A stretch of 64,000 nt of DNA from JACCZX01 sp963829995. GTDB taxonomy: Bacteria; Pseudomonadota; Gammaproteobacteria; Burkholderiales; Burkholderiaceae_F. Shown here in pieces: positions 42,692-51,876 of this stretch. Each line of letters opens with the position of its first letter. Position 1 is the first letter of the stretch. The stretch covers positions 186,001-250,000 of the forward strand of contig CAWHKW010000031.1 in NCBI GenBank assembly GCA_963829995.1, in the 5' to 3' direction. The notes below the pieces were generated by a model. It made no database searches and was not told the origin of the DNA. It saw only the letters and a list, made by a program, of their open reading frames with translations. A program made the position numbers and the translations under genes.

Positions 42692-43909
42692 ATGACCGAT
42701 CCAGTTGTTTCGAGGATGACAGCGCTGGAAGTGCGGGCCAGCGTTTCGTTGGCGTCGATATTCGCGCTGCGATTGTTGGGCTTGTTTCTGATCCTGCCAG
42801 TGTTCGCTGTCTACGCGCAGTCCATTCCGGGCGGAACGGATGCGACGCTGGTGGGGCTCGCGCTTGGCATCTACGGCCTGACGCAGGGTCTGCTGCAGAT
42901 CCCGTATGGTGCGGCCAGCGACCGCTGGGGACGGAAGCCTGTGATTGCAGCGGGTCTCGTCGTGTTCGCCGCCGGCAGCTTCATTGCGGCTGCCGCAACC
43001 GATATCTCCTGGACGATTGCCGGCCGCGCGATTCAGGGTGCGGGCGCGATCTCCGCGGCCGTCACGGCGCTGATTGCGGACAGTACCCGCGACGAACATC
43101 GGACCAAGGCGATGGCGCTGGTCGGCGCATCGGTCGCTTTGACGTTTGCCGGTTCACTGGTACTGGCGCCGATGTTGTATCCCATCATCGGCGTGCGCGG
43201 TCTGTTTGCAATGACCGGCGTTCTGGTCGTGGCGGCGATCGGCGTGCTGATATGGGTTGTACCTCCCACGCCGCCGGCGTCAGTCATCGCACAACGTGAC
43301 GACGAGCCACGCACCTCGGCTGTCTTGTTCGATCGGGAGTTGCTCCGTCTCAACGCCGGCATTTTTGTTTTGCATACGGTGCTGATGGCGATGTTCGTCG
43401 TCATCCCGCACCTGTTCGTCGAGGACGGATTGCCTATCGAGCAACACTGGAAGATCTATCTTCCCGCCGTGATGCTGTCGTTTGCGCTGATGGCGAAGCC
43501 GTTAATCGTAGCCGAGCGCCGCGGCCTAATGCGGCCGCTTTTCATCGGTTCGATTGTGCTGGTGCTGGCGTCCCAGCTCGGATTGCTGCTCGGCGGCGAT
43601 TCGCTGCTGTGGATGGCGCTGTGGCTGCTGATCTTTTTTACCGGATTCAACATTCTGGAAGCGAGTTTGCCTTCGTTGGTGTCGCGGCTTGCGCCGGCAT
43701 CTGCCAAGGGGCTCGCACTGGGCATCTACAATACGGCGCAGGCGTTGGGTCTGTTTGCAGGCGGCGCACTCGGCGGTGCCATCGTTGCGCGCTGGGGATC
43801 CGGAGCGGTCTTTGTGTTTGCGGCGATCGCGACGGCAGGTTGGTGGTTAATCGCACTCGGCATGCGTGAAGTTGCGGTCACCACCGCCCGCGAGCCGGTG
43901 CAGATTTAG
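42692..43909 (+). CDS. MFS transporter (YajR-like drug/proton antiporter family)
   Basis: A 405-residue protein with 12 predicted helices. The MFS motif A between helices 2 and 3 reads GAASDRWGRKPVI, and motif C-like glycine-rich segments follow (GASVALTFAGSLVLAPML). The C-terminus ends after helix 12, so the extra cytoplasmic YAM domain of E. coli YajR is absent. It is divergent from uvrA and followed by ssb, a common betaproteobacterial order (uvrA-MFS-ssb). The substrate is unknown. Confidence 0.88.
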   Translation: MTDPVVSRMTALEVRASVSLASIFALRLLGLFLILPVFAVYAQSIPGGTDATLVGLALGIYGLTQGLLQIPYGAASDRWGRKPVIAAGLVVFAAGSFIAAAATDISWTIAGRAIQGAGAISAAVTALIADSTRDEHRTKAMALVGASVALTFAGSLVLAPMLYPIIGVRGLFAMTGVLVVAAIGVLIWVVPPTPPASVIAQRDDEPRTSAVLFDRELLRLNAGIFVLHTVLMAMFVVIPHLFVEDGLPIEQHWKIYLPAVMLSFALMAKPLIVAERRGLMRPLFIGSIVLVLASQLGLLLGGDSLLWMALWLLIFFTGFNILEASLPSLVSRLAPASAKGLALGIYNTAQALGLFAGGALGGAIVARWGSGAVFVFAAIATAGWWLIALGMREVAVTTAREPVQI

Positions 43910-43964
43910 GTGCGAAAAGTGGATCGAAGAGAACTGTGGGCGAGCGATTTGCGAGGAGACAGCG

Positions 43965-44441
43965 ATGGCATCGGTTAACAAAGTGATACTGGTTGGAAAT
44001 CTGGGCCGTGATCCTGAAACGCGCTACACGGCCGACGGCGCGGCCATTACGAACATCACCATTGCGACGTCGGATCGGTGGAAGGACAAAGCCACCGGCG
44101 AGATGAAGGAAGCGACTGAATGGCACAAAGTGGCATTTTTCGGACGACTTGCCGAGATTGCAGGCGAGTACTTGAAGAAGGGCCGCCCGGTGTATGTCGA
44201 AGGCAAGCTGCGCACTCGTAAATGGCAGGACAAAGAAGGGCAGGACCGTTACACAACCGAAGTGATTGCAGACAACATGCAGATGCTGGGATCGCGTGAA
44301 GGCATGGGTGGCGGCGCGAGCGGCGACTTTGACGGTGGGGACGAATCGCGCTCGGCAGCGCGTTCAAGCCCGGCGCCGAGCGCCCGCTCGGCAAAGTCGA
44401 CACCGAGCGTCGCAGAGATGGACGACGATATCCCGTTCTGA
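43965..44441 (+). CDS. ssb: Single-stranded DNA-binding protein
   Basis: A protein of 158 residues. The OB fold covers about the first 110 residues (ASVNKVILVGNLGRDPETRY, TEWHKVAFFGRLAEIAGEYL, VEGKLRTRKWQDKEG). A Gly/Ser-rich disordered linker leads to the acidic tip MDDDIPF, which docks partner repair and replication proteins. ATG 43965 has GAGGAGAC upstream; the frame is open earlier but overlaps the MFS gene. It stands next to uvrA in the classic arrangement. Confidence 0.97.
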   Translation: MASVNKVILVGNLGRDPETRYTADGAAITNITIATSDRWKDKATGEMKEATEWHKVAFFGRLAEIAGEYLKKGRPVYVEGKLRTRKWQDKEGQDRYTTEVIADNMQMLGSREGMGGGASGDFDGGDESRSAARSSPAPSARSAKSTPSVAEMDDDIPF

Positions 44442-44491
44442 ACCCGGTGACCGCGGCGCTTGAAATAACACGTCCCCTTGCCTGTGTACTT

Positions 44492-44667
44492 GCGCGGCCC
44501 GCGCGGCCGTCCGAAGGGCCGCGCACTGACTAATCGCGACGAGTGCACGTGCGACCGCGCAGCGGTGTTCGCGGTTCGTCTGGCGCGAACCGCGAATCCC
44601 GCGCTTGCGCGCGGGACCACCGGCCGCTCCGCTGCCGATGTCCGGCGACATGCCCCCGGCATGTCGC
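44492..44667. repeat. Series of perfect hairpins between ssb and the antiporter gene
   Basis: The 248-base gap after ssb holds at least four stem-loops. Arms are 44492-44500/44516-44524 (9 bp), 44568-44578/44586-44596 (11 bp, ttcgcggttcg), 44597-44604/44609-44616 (8 bp, tcccgcgc) and 44645-44653/44659-44667 (9 bp, gcgacatgc). All are perfect; the second and third abut. None has a T-run. The last ends 22 bases before the antiporter ATG, so this may be a structured leader. I see no gene in the gap. Confidence 0.75.
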
Positions 44668-44689
44668 TCGTCGCGTACACGAGGAGCGC

Positions 44690-45913
44690 ATGGACCTGAG
44701 TTTTTTCCCCGAGTGGCCTCTCACATGGCCCACCGCAATGGCAGTGGCGGTGCTTGCTTTGTTCGCGGCCGCCGCGGGCGAAGTCGCGGCGCGCTGGCTG
44801 CGAATTCCGCGCCTGCTTGGCTACCTTGCAGCGGGCGCATTGTTCGGCGCCGGCGGCTACGTATTGCAGCTGCTGAAGATCGAAGAGCTGCCGATGCGCA
44901 CGATGCAGTTCTCGATGAACTTCGCCGCCGCGGTCATTTTGTTCGACGTTGGGCAGCGCGTGTCGTTCGGGTGGGTCCGGCGTAACCCCGCACTGTTGGG
45001 GGCGAGTGTGCTGGAAAGCGGGCTGACGTTCGTCGCCGTCTATCTGGTGATGCTGGTGCTCGATGTCGCGCCGTTGGCAGCGGCGCTAATCGCGGCGATC
45101 AGCATGTCGACGTCGCCGGCGGTGGTTCTCGCGGTTACGCAGGAGCTGCGCGCGCAGGGCCAGGTGACGGAGCGAACGTTGTTGCTGACGGCGCTGAATT
45201 CGATCTATGCGGTGGTGCTGTCAACGTTGCTGCTGGCGTGGGCCCGCGTGCAGACACGCGGCGTGCTCGACGACTATCTGCTGCACCCGGCGTATCTGAT
45301 CGCGGGCTCGCTCGCGATCGCCGCGCTCGGGGCGCGCGTATTTATATGGGTCGTCGGATTTGTCGGTCGCGATCGCGCTGCGCAGATCATGGTGATGCTG
45401 GCAGTCGTGTGGCTCGTGTTTGCCAGTGCGGTGGCGTTGAAGCTGTCGGCGCTGTTGACGCTGCTCGCGTGCGGCGCGTTCGTTCGTACGTTTGACCAGC
45501 AGCGTCTGTTGGCCCGGACCGATATCGGATTGGCCTCCGGTGTGGCGCTCGCGCTTTTCTTTGCGCTGTCGGCGGCAGTCATCGACGGCCGCGTGCTGTT
45601 TGCCGCGTGGCTGCCGGCCATCGCCTTGGTCGTGGTGCGCTCCGTTTGCAAGATCGGCGCCGTCAGTGCGCTGGCTCCAGCGACTGGGATCACCTGGCGC
45701 AAGGGAATGTTGACCGGCATCGGTTTGTTGCCCATGTCGGCGCTGGCGCTGATGCTGACTGAGGAAGTGTCGCAAATTAATCCGCAGCTGGGCGCGCAGA
45801 CCAATGCCGTGTTACTGCTGAGTGTCGTGATCTTGCAGGTGGCGGGCGCGCTCGCGCTTGTGTTTGCCCTGCGCTCAAGCGGCGAGGCGCGCGCCGATGG
45901 AACCCGTAGATGA
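44690..45913 (+). CDS. CPA2-type cation:proton antiporter without nucleotide-binding domain
   Basis: A 407-residue protein with about 12 hydrophobic helices of the Na+/H+ exchanger fold, for example IPRLLGYLAAGALFGAGGYV and AALIAAISMSTSPAVVLAVT. Unlike the Kef-type gene at 35.3 kb it has no TrkA domain. ATG 44690 has a GAGGAG ribosome site; longer frames run through the hairpin region and are not credible. Its stop overlaps the start of the YbdK-type ligase (ATGA), so the two are coupled. The transported ion is unknown. Confidence 0.82.
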   Translation: MDLSFFPEWPLTWPTAMAVAVLALFAAAAGEVAARWLRIPRLLGYLAAGALFGAGGYVLQLLKIEELPMRTMQFSMNFAAAVILFDVGQRVSFGWVRRNPALLGASVLESGLTFVAVYLVMLVLDVAPLAAALIAAISMSTSPAVVLAVTQELRAQGQVTERTLLLTALNSIYAVVLSTLLLAWARVQTRGVLDDYLLHPAYLIAGSLAIAALGARVFIWVVGFVGRDRAAQIMVMLAVVWLVFASAVALKLSALLTLLACGAFVRTFDQQRLLARTDIGLASGVALALFFALSAAVIDGRVLFAAWLPAIALVVVRSVCKIGAVSALAPATGITWRKGMLTGIGLLPMSALALMLTEEVSQINPQLGAQTNAVLLLSVVILQVAGALALVFALRSSGEARADGTRR

Positions 45914-47116
45914 CTGCTACACCTGCAACGATATCGAGAGTGATCCCGCCAGCGGTGACGAGCGACGAACTTAGCGCGCTCGAATTCCAGAAGTCGAGCT
46001 TGCTGACCATGGGCGTCGAGCTCGAATTGCAGCTGATCGATCGCCGCACCGGCGACCTGACACGGGGTGCGTCGGACTTGTTCGCACTGGTGTCGAAAAA
46101 GCCGTTCCCCGGTGAGGTCAAGCCGGAGATCACCGAGAGCATGCTCGAGATCAGCACGTCGATACACCGCTCGTTCAAGCCGCTCGCCGCGGAGTTGGTC
46201 GCGATGCGCGACACGCTGGTAGCGGGCGCCGATCGGCTGGATATCGAAGTAGCCGGGGGTGGCGCGCATCCGTTCCAGCGCTGGTACGACCGGCAGATTT
46301 ACGACCGGCCACGCTTCCGGCATGTGGCAGGTTTGTACGGCTATCTGGCCAAGCAATTCACGGTGTTCGGACAGCACGTGCATATCGGCTGCGAAAACGG
46401 TACGCAGGCGTTGTGGCTGCTGCACCGGCTATCCACTTACATCCCGCAGTTCATCGCGCTGGCGGCGGCGAGCCCGTACTTTCAGGGCGTCGATACGGCG
46501 TATGACTGCTCACGACTAAACAGCGTGTACGCGTTTCCGCTGTCAGGCCGTGCGCCTTTCGTGACCGACTGGCCTGCGTTCGAGCGCTTTTTTGCGAAGC
46601 TGAAAGGCGCTCGGCGTGGTGCAGAGCATGAAGGACTTTTACTGGGACGTGCGCCCGAAGCCCGAGTTCGGAACGATCGAAGTGCGCGTGTGCGACACGC
46701 CATTGACCGTCGAGCGCGCTGCCGTGCTGGCGGCCTACGTTCAGGCGATTTGCCGCATGCTGCTCGACCGCCCGGTGGCCCCCGAAAGCGAAGATATCTA
46801 TCTGACGTACAACTACAACCGCTTTCAGGCGTGCCGCTTTGGCCTTGAGGGACAAGTGATCAACGGCACTACCGGCGCCAGCCGCGCGCTGCACCAGGAA
46901 GTGCTGACCACTCTCGATACCTGCCGACCGTTTGCAAGCGAGCTCGAATCGACTTATGCGCTGGACGAGATTGAACGTCTGGTCCGCACCACCGGCAACG
47001 ATGCGCGCTGGCAGCGCGAGACGTATCAGCGGCGCCACTCGATGGCGGAGCTGCTGCTGGAGTCGGCAGATCTTTGGCGTGGCAAGTCGGCGCACGCCAA
47101 ATATATCGACTACTGA
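45910..47116 (+). CDS. YbdK-type carboxylate-amine ligase (GCS2 family), frameshifted
   Basis: A GCS2-family enzyme of about 400 residues, related to gamma-glutamylcysteine ligase. The first part (GVELELQLIDRRTGDL, EITESMLEISTSIHRSFKP, FGQHVHIGCENGTQA) is in one frame up to about 46603. There an extra A in AAA shifts the frame. The second part continues one frame over with VVQSMKDFYWDVRPKPEFGT and EVRVCDTPLTVERAA and runs to 47116. Both parts are well conserved in type and no other stop intervenes. The E. coli relative has weak glutamate-cysteine ligase activity. It overlaps the convergent hisN-type gene by 7 bases. Confidence 0.88.
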
Positions 47117-47952
47117 GGCGGGCCCGGGTTTGTCGAGAGCAAAGATAGCGCGATCGGATGCAGCGCTCCCGCGCTTGCAATCAGCGAAGGCTCGATCAGC
47201 GGATCGCCACCGGCCCATGAACTGACAACGCCGCCGGCGCCTTCGACCACCGGGACGATGGCGGCCACGTCCCAGTAACCGAGCCGCGGATCCAGCATCA
47301 GGTCGGCGGCGCCCGTGGCCAGCGCGAAGTAACCAAAGCAATCGCCCCAGGTGCGATACATCTTGGCGCGCCGGGTAATTGCCTCGATGCACGCCGCGTT
47401 CGGCGCCGGCTGTTCTCCCGAAGTCCAGTGCGAAGTGGCAAGCACCGTGGCATCCTCGATCCGATCACAACGCCGCACTCGAGCCCGGCGCGCCGAGCCG
47501 TCGCTTGCATACAGCGTTGTGCTGCGCTGGTGCCCAATCAGCGCGACGCCGGCAGCGGGATGCGCTATTACGCCAAGCACCGGTCGATAGCCGCCTTGCT
47601 CCCAACGCTCGAGTGCGATCAACGTGCCGAACAGGAAGCAATGCGTAATGAAAGCGCGCGTGCCGTCGATTGGATCAAGTACCCAGCGATAGCCGCGGCC
47701 CTCCTTGACGCCGTGCTCTTCACCGACGATCGCGTGCCCGGGATAACGCCGCTCGATCAAGGCACGCATCGCGGCCTCGGCATTCCGGTCGGCCAGCGTG
47801 ACCGGGCTCGCATCGCCCTTCATCGACACCGCCGTGTCGCCGAGGAAAAGTGGGCGAATCGATGCAAAGGCGATTGCAATCAGCTCGTGCATTAACGGCA
47901 CGAACTCGCGTTCTTCCGCCGCCGACAGGGACGCGCTATAGCGCTGAGCCAT
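47110..47952 (-). CDS. hisN: Inositol-monophosphatase family histidinol-phosphatase
   Basis: A protein of 280 residues with the metal-dependent phosphatase motifs of the IMPase family: VGEEHG (first metal Glu), WVLDPIDGTRAFI and the C-terminal GYWDVAAIVPVVEGAGGVVS. The sequence DGTRAFI and the length fit the HisN type, which removes phosphate from histidinol phosphate, but inositol or fructose phosphates are possible. The start at 47952 follows the TPR-free thioredoxin lipoprotein gene by 23 bases. No ribosome site stands out. Confidence 0.85.
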   Translation of the reverse strand: MAQRYSASLSAAEEREFVPLMHELIAIAFASIRPLFLGDTAVSMKGDASPVTLADRNAEAAMRALIERRYPGHAIVGEEHGVKEGRGYRWVLDPIDGTRAFITHCFLFGTLIALERWEQGGYRPVLGVIAHPAAGVALIGHQRSTTLYASDGSARRARVRRCDRIEDATVLATSHWTSGEQPAPNAACIEAITRRAKMYRTWGDCFGYFALATGAADLMLDPRLGYWDVAAIVPVVEGAGGVVSSWAGGDPLIEPSLIASAGALHPIALSLLSTNPGPPQ

Positions 47953-47975
47953 CAAATGAACAGGCAGGGCAATTT

Positions 47976-49565
47976 CTACGCGCGCGCGGGCTTGAACAGG
48001 TTTTCGCAGGCGGCGCGATCGGCGCTGTCGGCCGAGGCCGGCGCACAGATCGGCGTGGCCTTTGCATTCAGCCGCGCAAGTGTTGCATCGTGGCGGCCGT
48101 TCTTGTTCCACGCGTTTAGACGGTCGCTCATGCGCTCCAGCGTGCGTTTGCTGCGCCCCGAAAATGCGCCGGCATCGGCGCGCAGCTCGCCCACCACGCT
48201 CGCTGCGGCTTTTTCTATTTGCGCCGCGTCCTGCGGCGCGAGATCGATCAAGTAGCGCACATACGAGGCGCCCCATTCGAGCCTGGTCGCGGGGCCGACC
48301 GAAGTTTCATATCCCTGACGCGCCCAGTCGATTGCCGCCGCATTGCCCTCCGGGGTATTGCGCTTCTTGGCATTCGATGCCAGCGCCAACATGTAGTAAT
48401 AGGGCGAATGCGAGCGCTTCAGCTCGCGCGTCATCAGCGCATCCGATTCGTCGAGCAGGCCCGCTCGCGCGAGCATCGATCCGGCGCTATAGATCACCGC
48501 TTGCCGCTCGTTGACATCGGTCGATTCGCGATCGGCGCGCGCCGCCTGCGCGCGGACTTCCTCGAGCAATGCCGCGGGTAGCGGCGCGTCCTTGCTGTCG
48601 AGCCGAGCAAGGGCCACTTTGCCGCTGGTGGCCCACACACGGCCGGCGTGGCTTAGCGTGGTGTCATTCGCCAGCGTATCGAGCGCTGCGCTCCAGGTGC
48701 TGAGCAGTTCGGCACGCTCCTTGGATTTAGGCGCCGTAATCGCGCCCACGATGTCGTCGCCGCTGAAGGCGAGCTGGTCATAGTGCTCGCGCACCAACTC
48801 GGGCCGTGCCAGCATGCTTTTGACGCTCGCCAATGCGTCGGCCTTGTCGAACGCGGGTTTCGCTTCATCCTTGGCGGTGGCTACCGCGCTCAGCGCTTGC
48901 AATACGAGTCGCGAAGAGGATTCGCGCTGTGCGGGCGGGCAACTGCGCGCGAGCTTGAGCAGAGTTGCAGGCACGTCCTTGTCGGGAATCAGCTGCTCAT
49001 CGTCGGTCCCCCACGAGTAGTACGCGAGCAATCGCCAGTCTTCGTCCGCCAGCGGTTTACCAGCGAGCGCTGCGTCTAGCAGCTGGCGCGCTGACGCGCC
49101 GCCTGCAAGCCCGCGCTCCAGCAGCTGCATGTACTTCGCCGGCTCGATCGCGCCTTCAAGCCGAGTGACCTCGTTGCCTTCCGCGGTGAGCAGCACCATG
49201 GTGGGGTAGCCGCTGACGTTAAAGCGTTTGCCGAGCGCCTGACCACTCGGCGTGTCTCCATCGATGTAGACCGGCACGAACGATTGCGACTTCGCGATGA
49301 ATTCGTTGCGCGTGAAGATCGTCGACTTGACGTGATTGCACGGCGGACACCACGCGGCGGTCCAGAACAGGAATACCGGCTTCTTGCCGGCCTTGGCGGT
49401 TGAGAACGCCGAGTCGACATCGGCCGTGGTCTTCGTATTCACCCATGCGATCGAAGCCGGCTTTGCAGCGGCGACCTCGGGCGCTTTCGTGGCCGGCTCC
49501 GGCGACTTGGTGCACGCGCTGGCAACGACAGCACACGCAAGCGCAAGTTTCCAGATCGTTCTCAT
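47976..49565 (-). CDS. Thioredoxin-domain lipoprotein
   Basis: A protein of 529 residues. The signal peptide and lipobox end at VASAC (Cys18). A thioredoxin domain follows at about residues 38-150, with the active site FWTAAWCPPCNHV and the cis-Pro loop VSGYPTMVLL. The remaining 370 residues are helical with repeat-like segments but no motif I recognise. It is likely an exported disulfide oxidoreductase or reductase anchored in the envelope. It stands between the HD gene and hisN on the same strand. Confidence 0.78.
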   Translation of the reverse strand: MRTIWKLALACAVVASACTKSPEPATKAPEVAAAKPASIAWVNTKTTADVDSAFSTAKAGKKPVFLFWTAAWCPPCNHVKSTIFTRNEFIAKSQSFVPVYIDGDTPSGQALGKRFNVSGYPTMVLLTAEGNEVTRLEGAIEPAKYMQLLERGLAGGASARQLLDAALAGKPLADEDWRLLAYYSWGTDDEQLIPDKDVPATLLKLARSCPPAQRESSSRLVLQALSAVATAKDEAKPAFDKADALASVKSMLARPELVREHYDQLAFSGDDIVGAITAPKSKERAELLSTWSAALDTLANDTTLSHAGRVWATSGKVALARLDSKDAPLPAALLEEVRAQAARADRESTDVNERQAVIYSAGSMLARAGLLDESDALMTRELKRSHSPYYYMLALASNAKKRNTPEGNAAAIDWARQGYETSVGPATRLEWGASYVRYLIDLAPQDAAQIEKAAASVVGELRADAGAFSGRSKRTLERMSDRLNAWNKNGRHDATLARLNAKATPICAPASADSADRAACENLFKPARA

Positions 49566-49605
49566 CGCCTTTCCTTACTCGCGCGGCGAACGCGAGACGC
49601 GCAGT

Positions 49606-50175
49606 TTATCGCCGCAATGCGATCGCCTTGGCGAGTGCCAGATAGTGGCTGAGCGGAGGCGTCTTGGCGTTCTCGATCTTTGCTTCATCGTCCCATAGCC
49701 GCACGCTGACGGCGCCAGTGGCGTGCGGTTGTGCAATGAACCGCTGCGCTTCGGCGTCGGTAAAGATGCCGCCCTGCAGCTCCAGACTGCGCTTCGAGTC
49801 GGCCGACAAGTTGGCCCAGTATTGAGCGCCGTTGATCGTTCCGTCGCCTTTGGCGCAAAGATATCGCTTCGCATCGACGTGCAATCGGATCGGCTGAAGC
49901 ACCGCATCATCGAACAATCCACGCAAAAACGGCAGCGCAACATATTCGTGCCGGTCATCAATGCCGCGCAAGGTCGGTGTCTCACCTTGATCGTTGACCA
50001 TATGGCCGAGGTCATGCAGTAATGCGGCTACAACGAGCGCGGCGCTGGCGCCGCTTTGCTCAGCCAGCTGTGCCGACTGCAACGCGTGTTGAAGCTGCGT
50101 AACCGGTTCGCCTGCATACATGCGGCCGCCCTTTGCGATGAACAGCGGCTCGATGTCGTCCAGCGTCAGAGGCAT
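49606..50175 (-). CDS. PhnZ-like HD-domain protein of the phosphonate cluster
   Basis: A protein of 189 residues with an HD domain. Likely metal ligands are His30 (QLQHALQ), His54-Asp55 (LLHDLGH), His76, His99 and Asp162. The N-terminus has MYAGEPV, a Tyr and Glu three apart as in the substrate gate of characterised PhnZ, as I recall it. PhnZ is a di-iron oxygenase that splits 2-amino-1-hydroxyethylphosphonate into glycine and phosphate. Its usual partner, the PhnY-type dioxygenase, is not in the window. The ATG overlaps the stop of the Na+/Pi cotransporter gene (TAATG), making it the last gene of the minus-strand phosphonate operon. Confidence 0.82.
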   Translation of the reverse strand: MPLTLDDIEPLFIAKGGRMYAGEPVTQLQHALQSAQLAEQSGASAALVVAALLHDLGHMVNDQGETPTLRGIDDRHEYVALPFLRGLFDDAVLQPIRLHVDAKRYLCAKGDGTINGAQYWANLSADSKRSLELQGGIFTDAEAQRFIAQPHATGAVSVRLWDDEAKIENAKTPPLSHYLALAKAIALRR

Positions 50176-51851
50176 TAAGGCACCTCGTTCGTAGCCGGCC
50201 CTTTTGTATTGAACAAGCTGGGTTGCTCGCCCATCACGCGTGTCTTTGCCAACACACCGGCGGATTCGAGAATCGGGTACGACACCGAACAGATCAGCGA
50301 ATTAATACGCTTGAAGTCCGACAGCAGATCGAGATGCAGAGAGCTCGTCTCCACCGACTCCTGCGTGTTTTCGAACAGCCGGTGCAGATGACGGTCGGCA
50401 TAGCGCAACTCGAGCTCGCGGAATGCGACTTTCTCGGCAATCAGCTGCTGCGCGGACTTGAGGTCACCGTTCAGGAACACTGCGACAGCCAGCTGCAGAT
50501 TGGCCGCCAGCCGCGAATGCAGGTCGCTGATCTCGCTCATGCCGGCTAGCGAGAAAGACAGCTTGTGCTGAATTTTTCGCTGCGCGATGTCGAGCAGAAG
50601 GCGCTCGATGATGTCGCCGATATGTTCGAGATTGATCGTGAACTGGATGATCTCGGTCCAGCGCCGCGCCTCGTTCGCGTCGAGTGCTTCGCGGCTGACC
50701 TGCGCCAGGTAACGCTTGATGGCCGAATAAAGACGATCGATCTCGTCGTCCTTGCGCCGCAGAGCTTCCATTAGCGACAGGTCGTTGGTCTTCAGCACCG
50801 TCAACAGACCAGCCAGCATTTCGTGAACCGTATCGGCCAGGCGGATCGCCTCGCGCGCCGCGTTGCCGAGCGCGAGCGCGGGCGTATCGAGCGCGACCGG
50901 GTCCAGGTATTTCGGCTGCCCGACCGCATCGGTTGGTCGTGGCGCCGGCAGCCAGCGCTCGGTAATCGAGGCAAATCGTTCGGTAAATCGGATGAAAGCG
51001 ATCGCCAGCACGATGTTGAACAACAGATGAAACTGCACGACCAGTTGCTGCGGATCGTCCTGAAGCTGCAGCAGATAGGGCGTAACGAACGGTAGTGCGA
51101 ACACGCCGGCCACAACGCCGGCCGCTTTAAACAAAAAATTGCCGAGCGGGACCCGGCGCGCGATGGCATCCGCCTTCCACGTGGTCAGCAGGGCCAGTAA
51201 GCCACTGCCGAGATTGGCGCCGAGCACGATCGGTAACGCGACTTCGATCGGTACGACGCGCGTCGCCGCCAGCGTGGCCACCAGCAGCACGACCGCAAGG
51301 CTCGAATAGGAGATGACGACCAGCAGCGCGCCGATCAGCACGTCGAGCAGTAAATCGCCGGAAAGCTGCGCAAACAACACACGCACGCCCGACGCTTGCG
51401 TTAACGGTGCAGTGGCCGCTGTCACCATTTGCAAGGCCAGAATCATCACGCCGAGCCCGAGCACGATCTTGCCGATCTGGCCTGCGCGCTCATTCTTTTT
51501 CGACAAGTAGACGACCACGCCCGCGACGATCAGCAACGGCGCGAGCCACGCAAGATTCAGCGAAAAGAACTGCACCATCAGTGCGGTGCCGACGTCGGCA
51601 CCGAGCATCACCGCCAAGGCGGCCGCCGTCGTGATCATTCCCTGCGAAACGAACGACGAGGCGAGCAGCGCGGTGGCGGTCGAGCTTTGCAGCAGTCCGG
51701 TCACTCCGACGCCTGCCGCGAAGCTGGTGCCTCGATTGCCGACGCTACGCCGCAGCACCTGTCGCAGGTTCGCGCCGTACACGCGCAGCACCCCGGTGCG
51801 CACGATGTGCGTGCCCCACACGAGCAGCGCAATTGCGGCCAACAGGTTCAA
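50175..51851 (-). CDS. Na+/Pi cotransporter family protein with PhoU-like tail
   Basis: A protein of 558 residues. Two inverted repeats of about four helices carry the QSS motifs of the NptA/SLC34 family (GLLQSSTATALLASSF in the first). A cytoplasmic helical domain of about 200 residues at the C-terminus resembles PhoU. The family moves sodium and phosphate. The start is TTG 51851; no ATG is available and the ribosome site is weak. It lies 25 bases after the corrected end of phnY and overlaps the HD gene. In this operon it may handle phosphate released from phosphonates. Confidence 0.88.
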   Translation of the reverse strand: MNLLAAIALLVWGTHIVRTGVLRVYGANLRQVLRRSVGNRGTSFAAGVGVTGLLQSSTATALLASSFVSQGMITTAAALAVMLGADVGTALMVQFFSLNLAWLAPLLIVAGVVVYLSKKNERAGQIGKIVLGLGVMILALQMVTAATAPLTQASGVRVLFAQLSGDLLLDVLIGALLVVISYSSLAVVLLVATLAATRVVPIEVALPIVLGANLGSGLLALLTTWKADAIARRVPLGNFLFKAAGVVAGVFALPFVTPYLLQLQDDPQQLVVQFHLLFNIVLAIAFIRFTERFASITERWLPAPRPTDAVGQPKYLDPVALDTPALALGNAAREAIRLADTVHEMLAGLLTVLKTNDLSLMEALRRKDDEIDRLYSAIKRYLAQVSREALDANEARRWTEIIQFTINLEHIGDIIERLLLDIAQRKIQHKLSFSLAGMSEISDLHSRLAANLQLAVAVFLNGDLKSAQQLIAEKVAFRELELRYADRHLHRLFENTQESVETSSLHLDLLSDFKRINSLICSVSYPILESAGVLAKTRVMGEQPSLFNTKGPATNEVP

Positions 51852-51876
51852 TAACGTTTGCGTTTCGTTTGCCTCG

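Noticed and set aside
45274..46425. Minus-strand open frame across the antiporter and YbdK-type genes
   Set aside because: Spans two real genes in antisense with Gln/His/Arg-rich composition and no motif.
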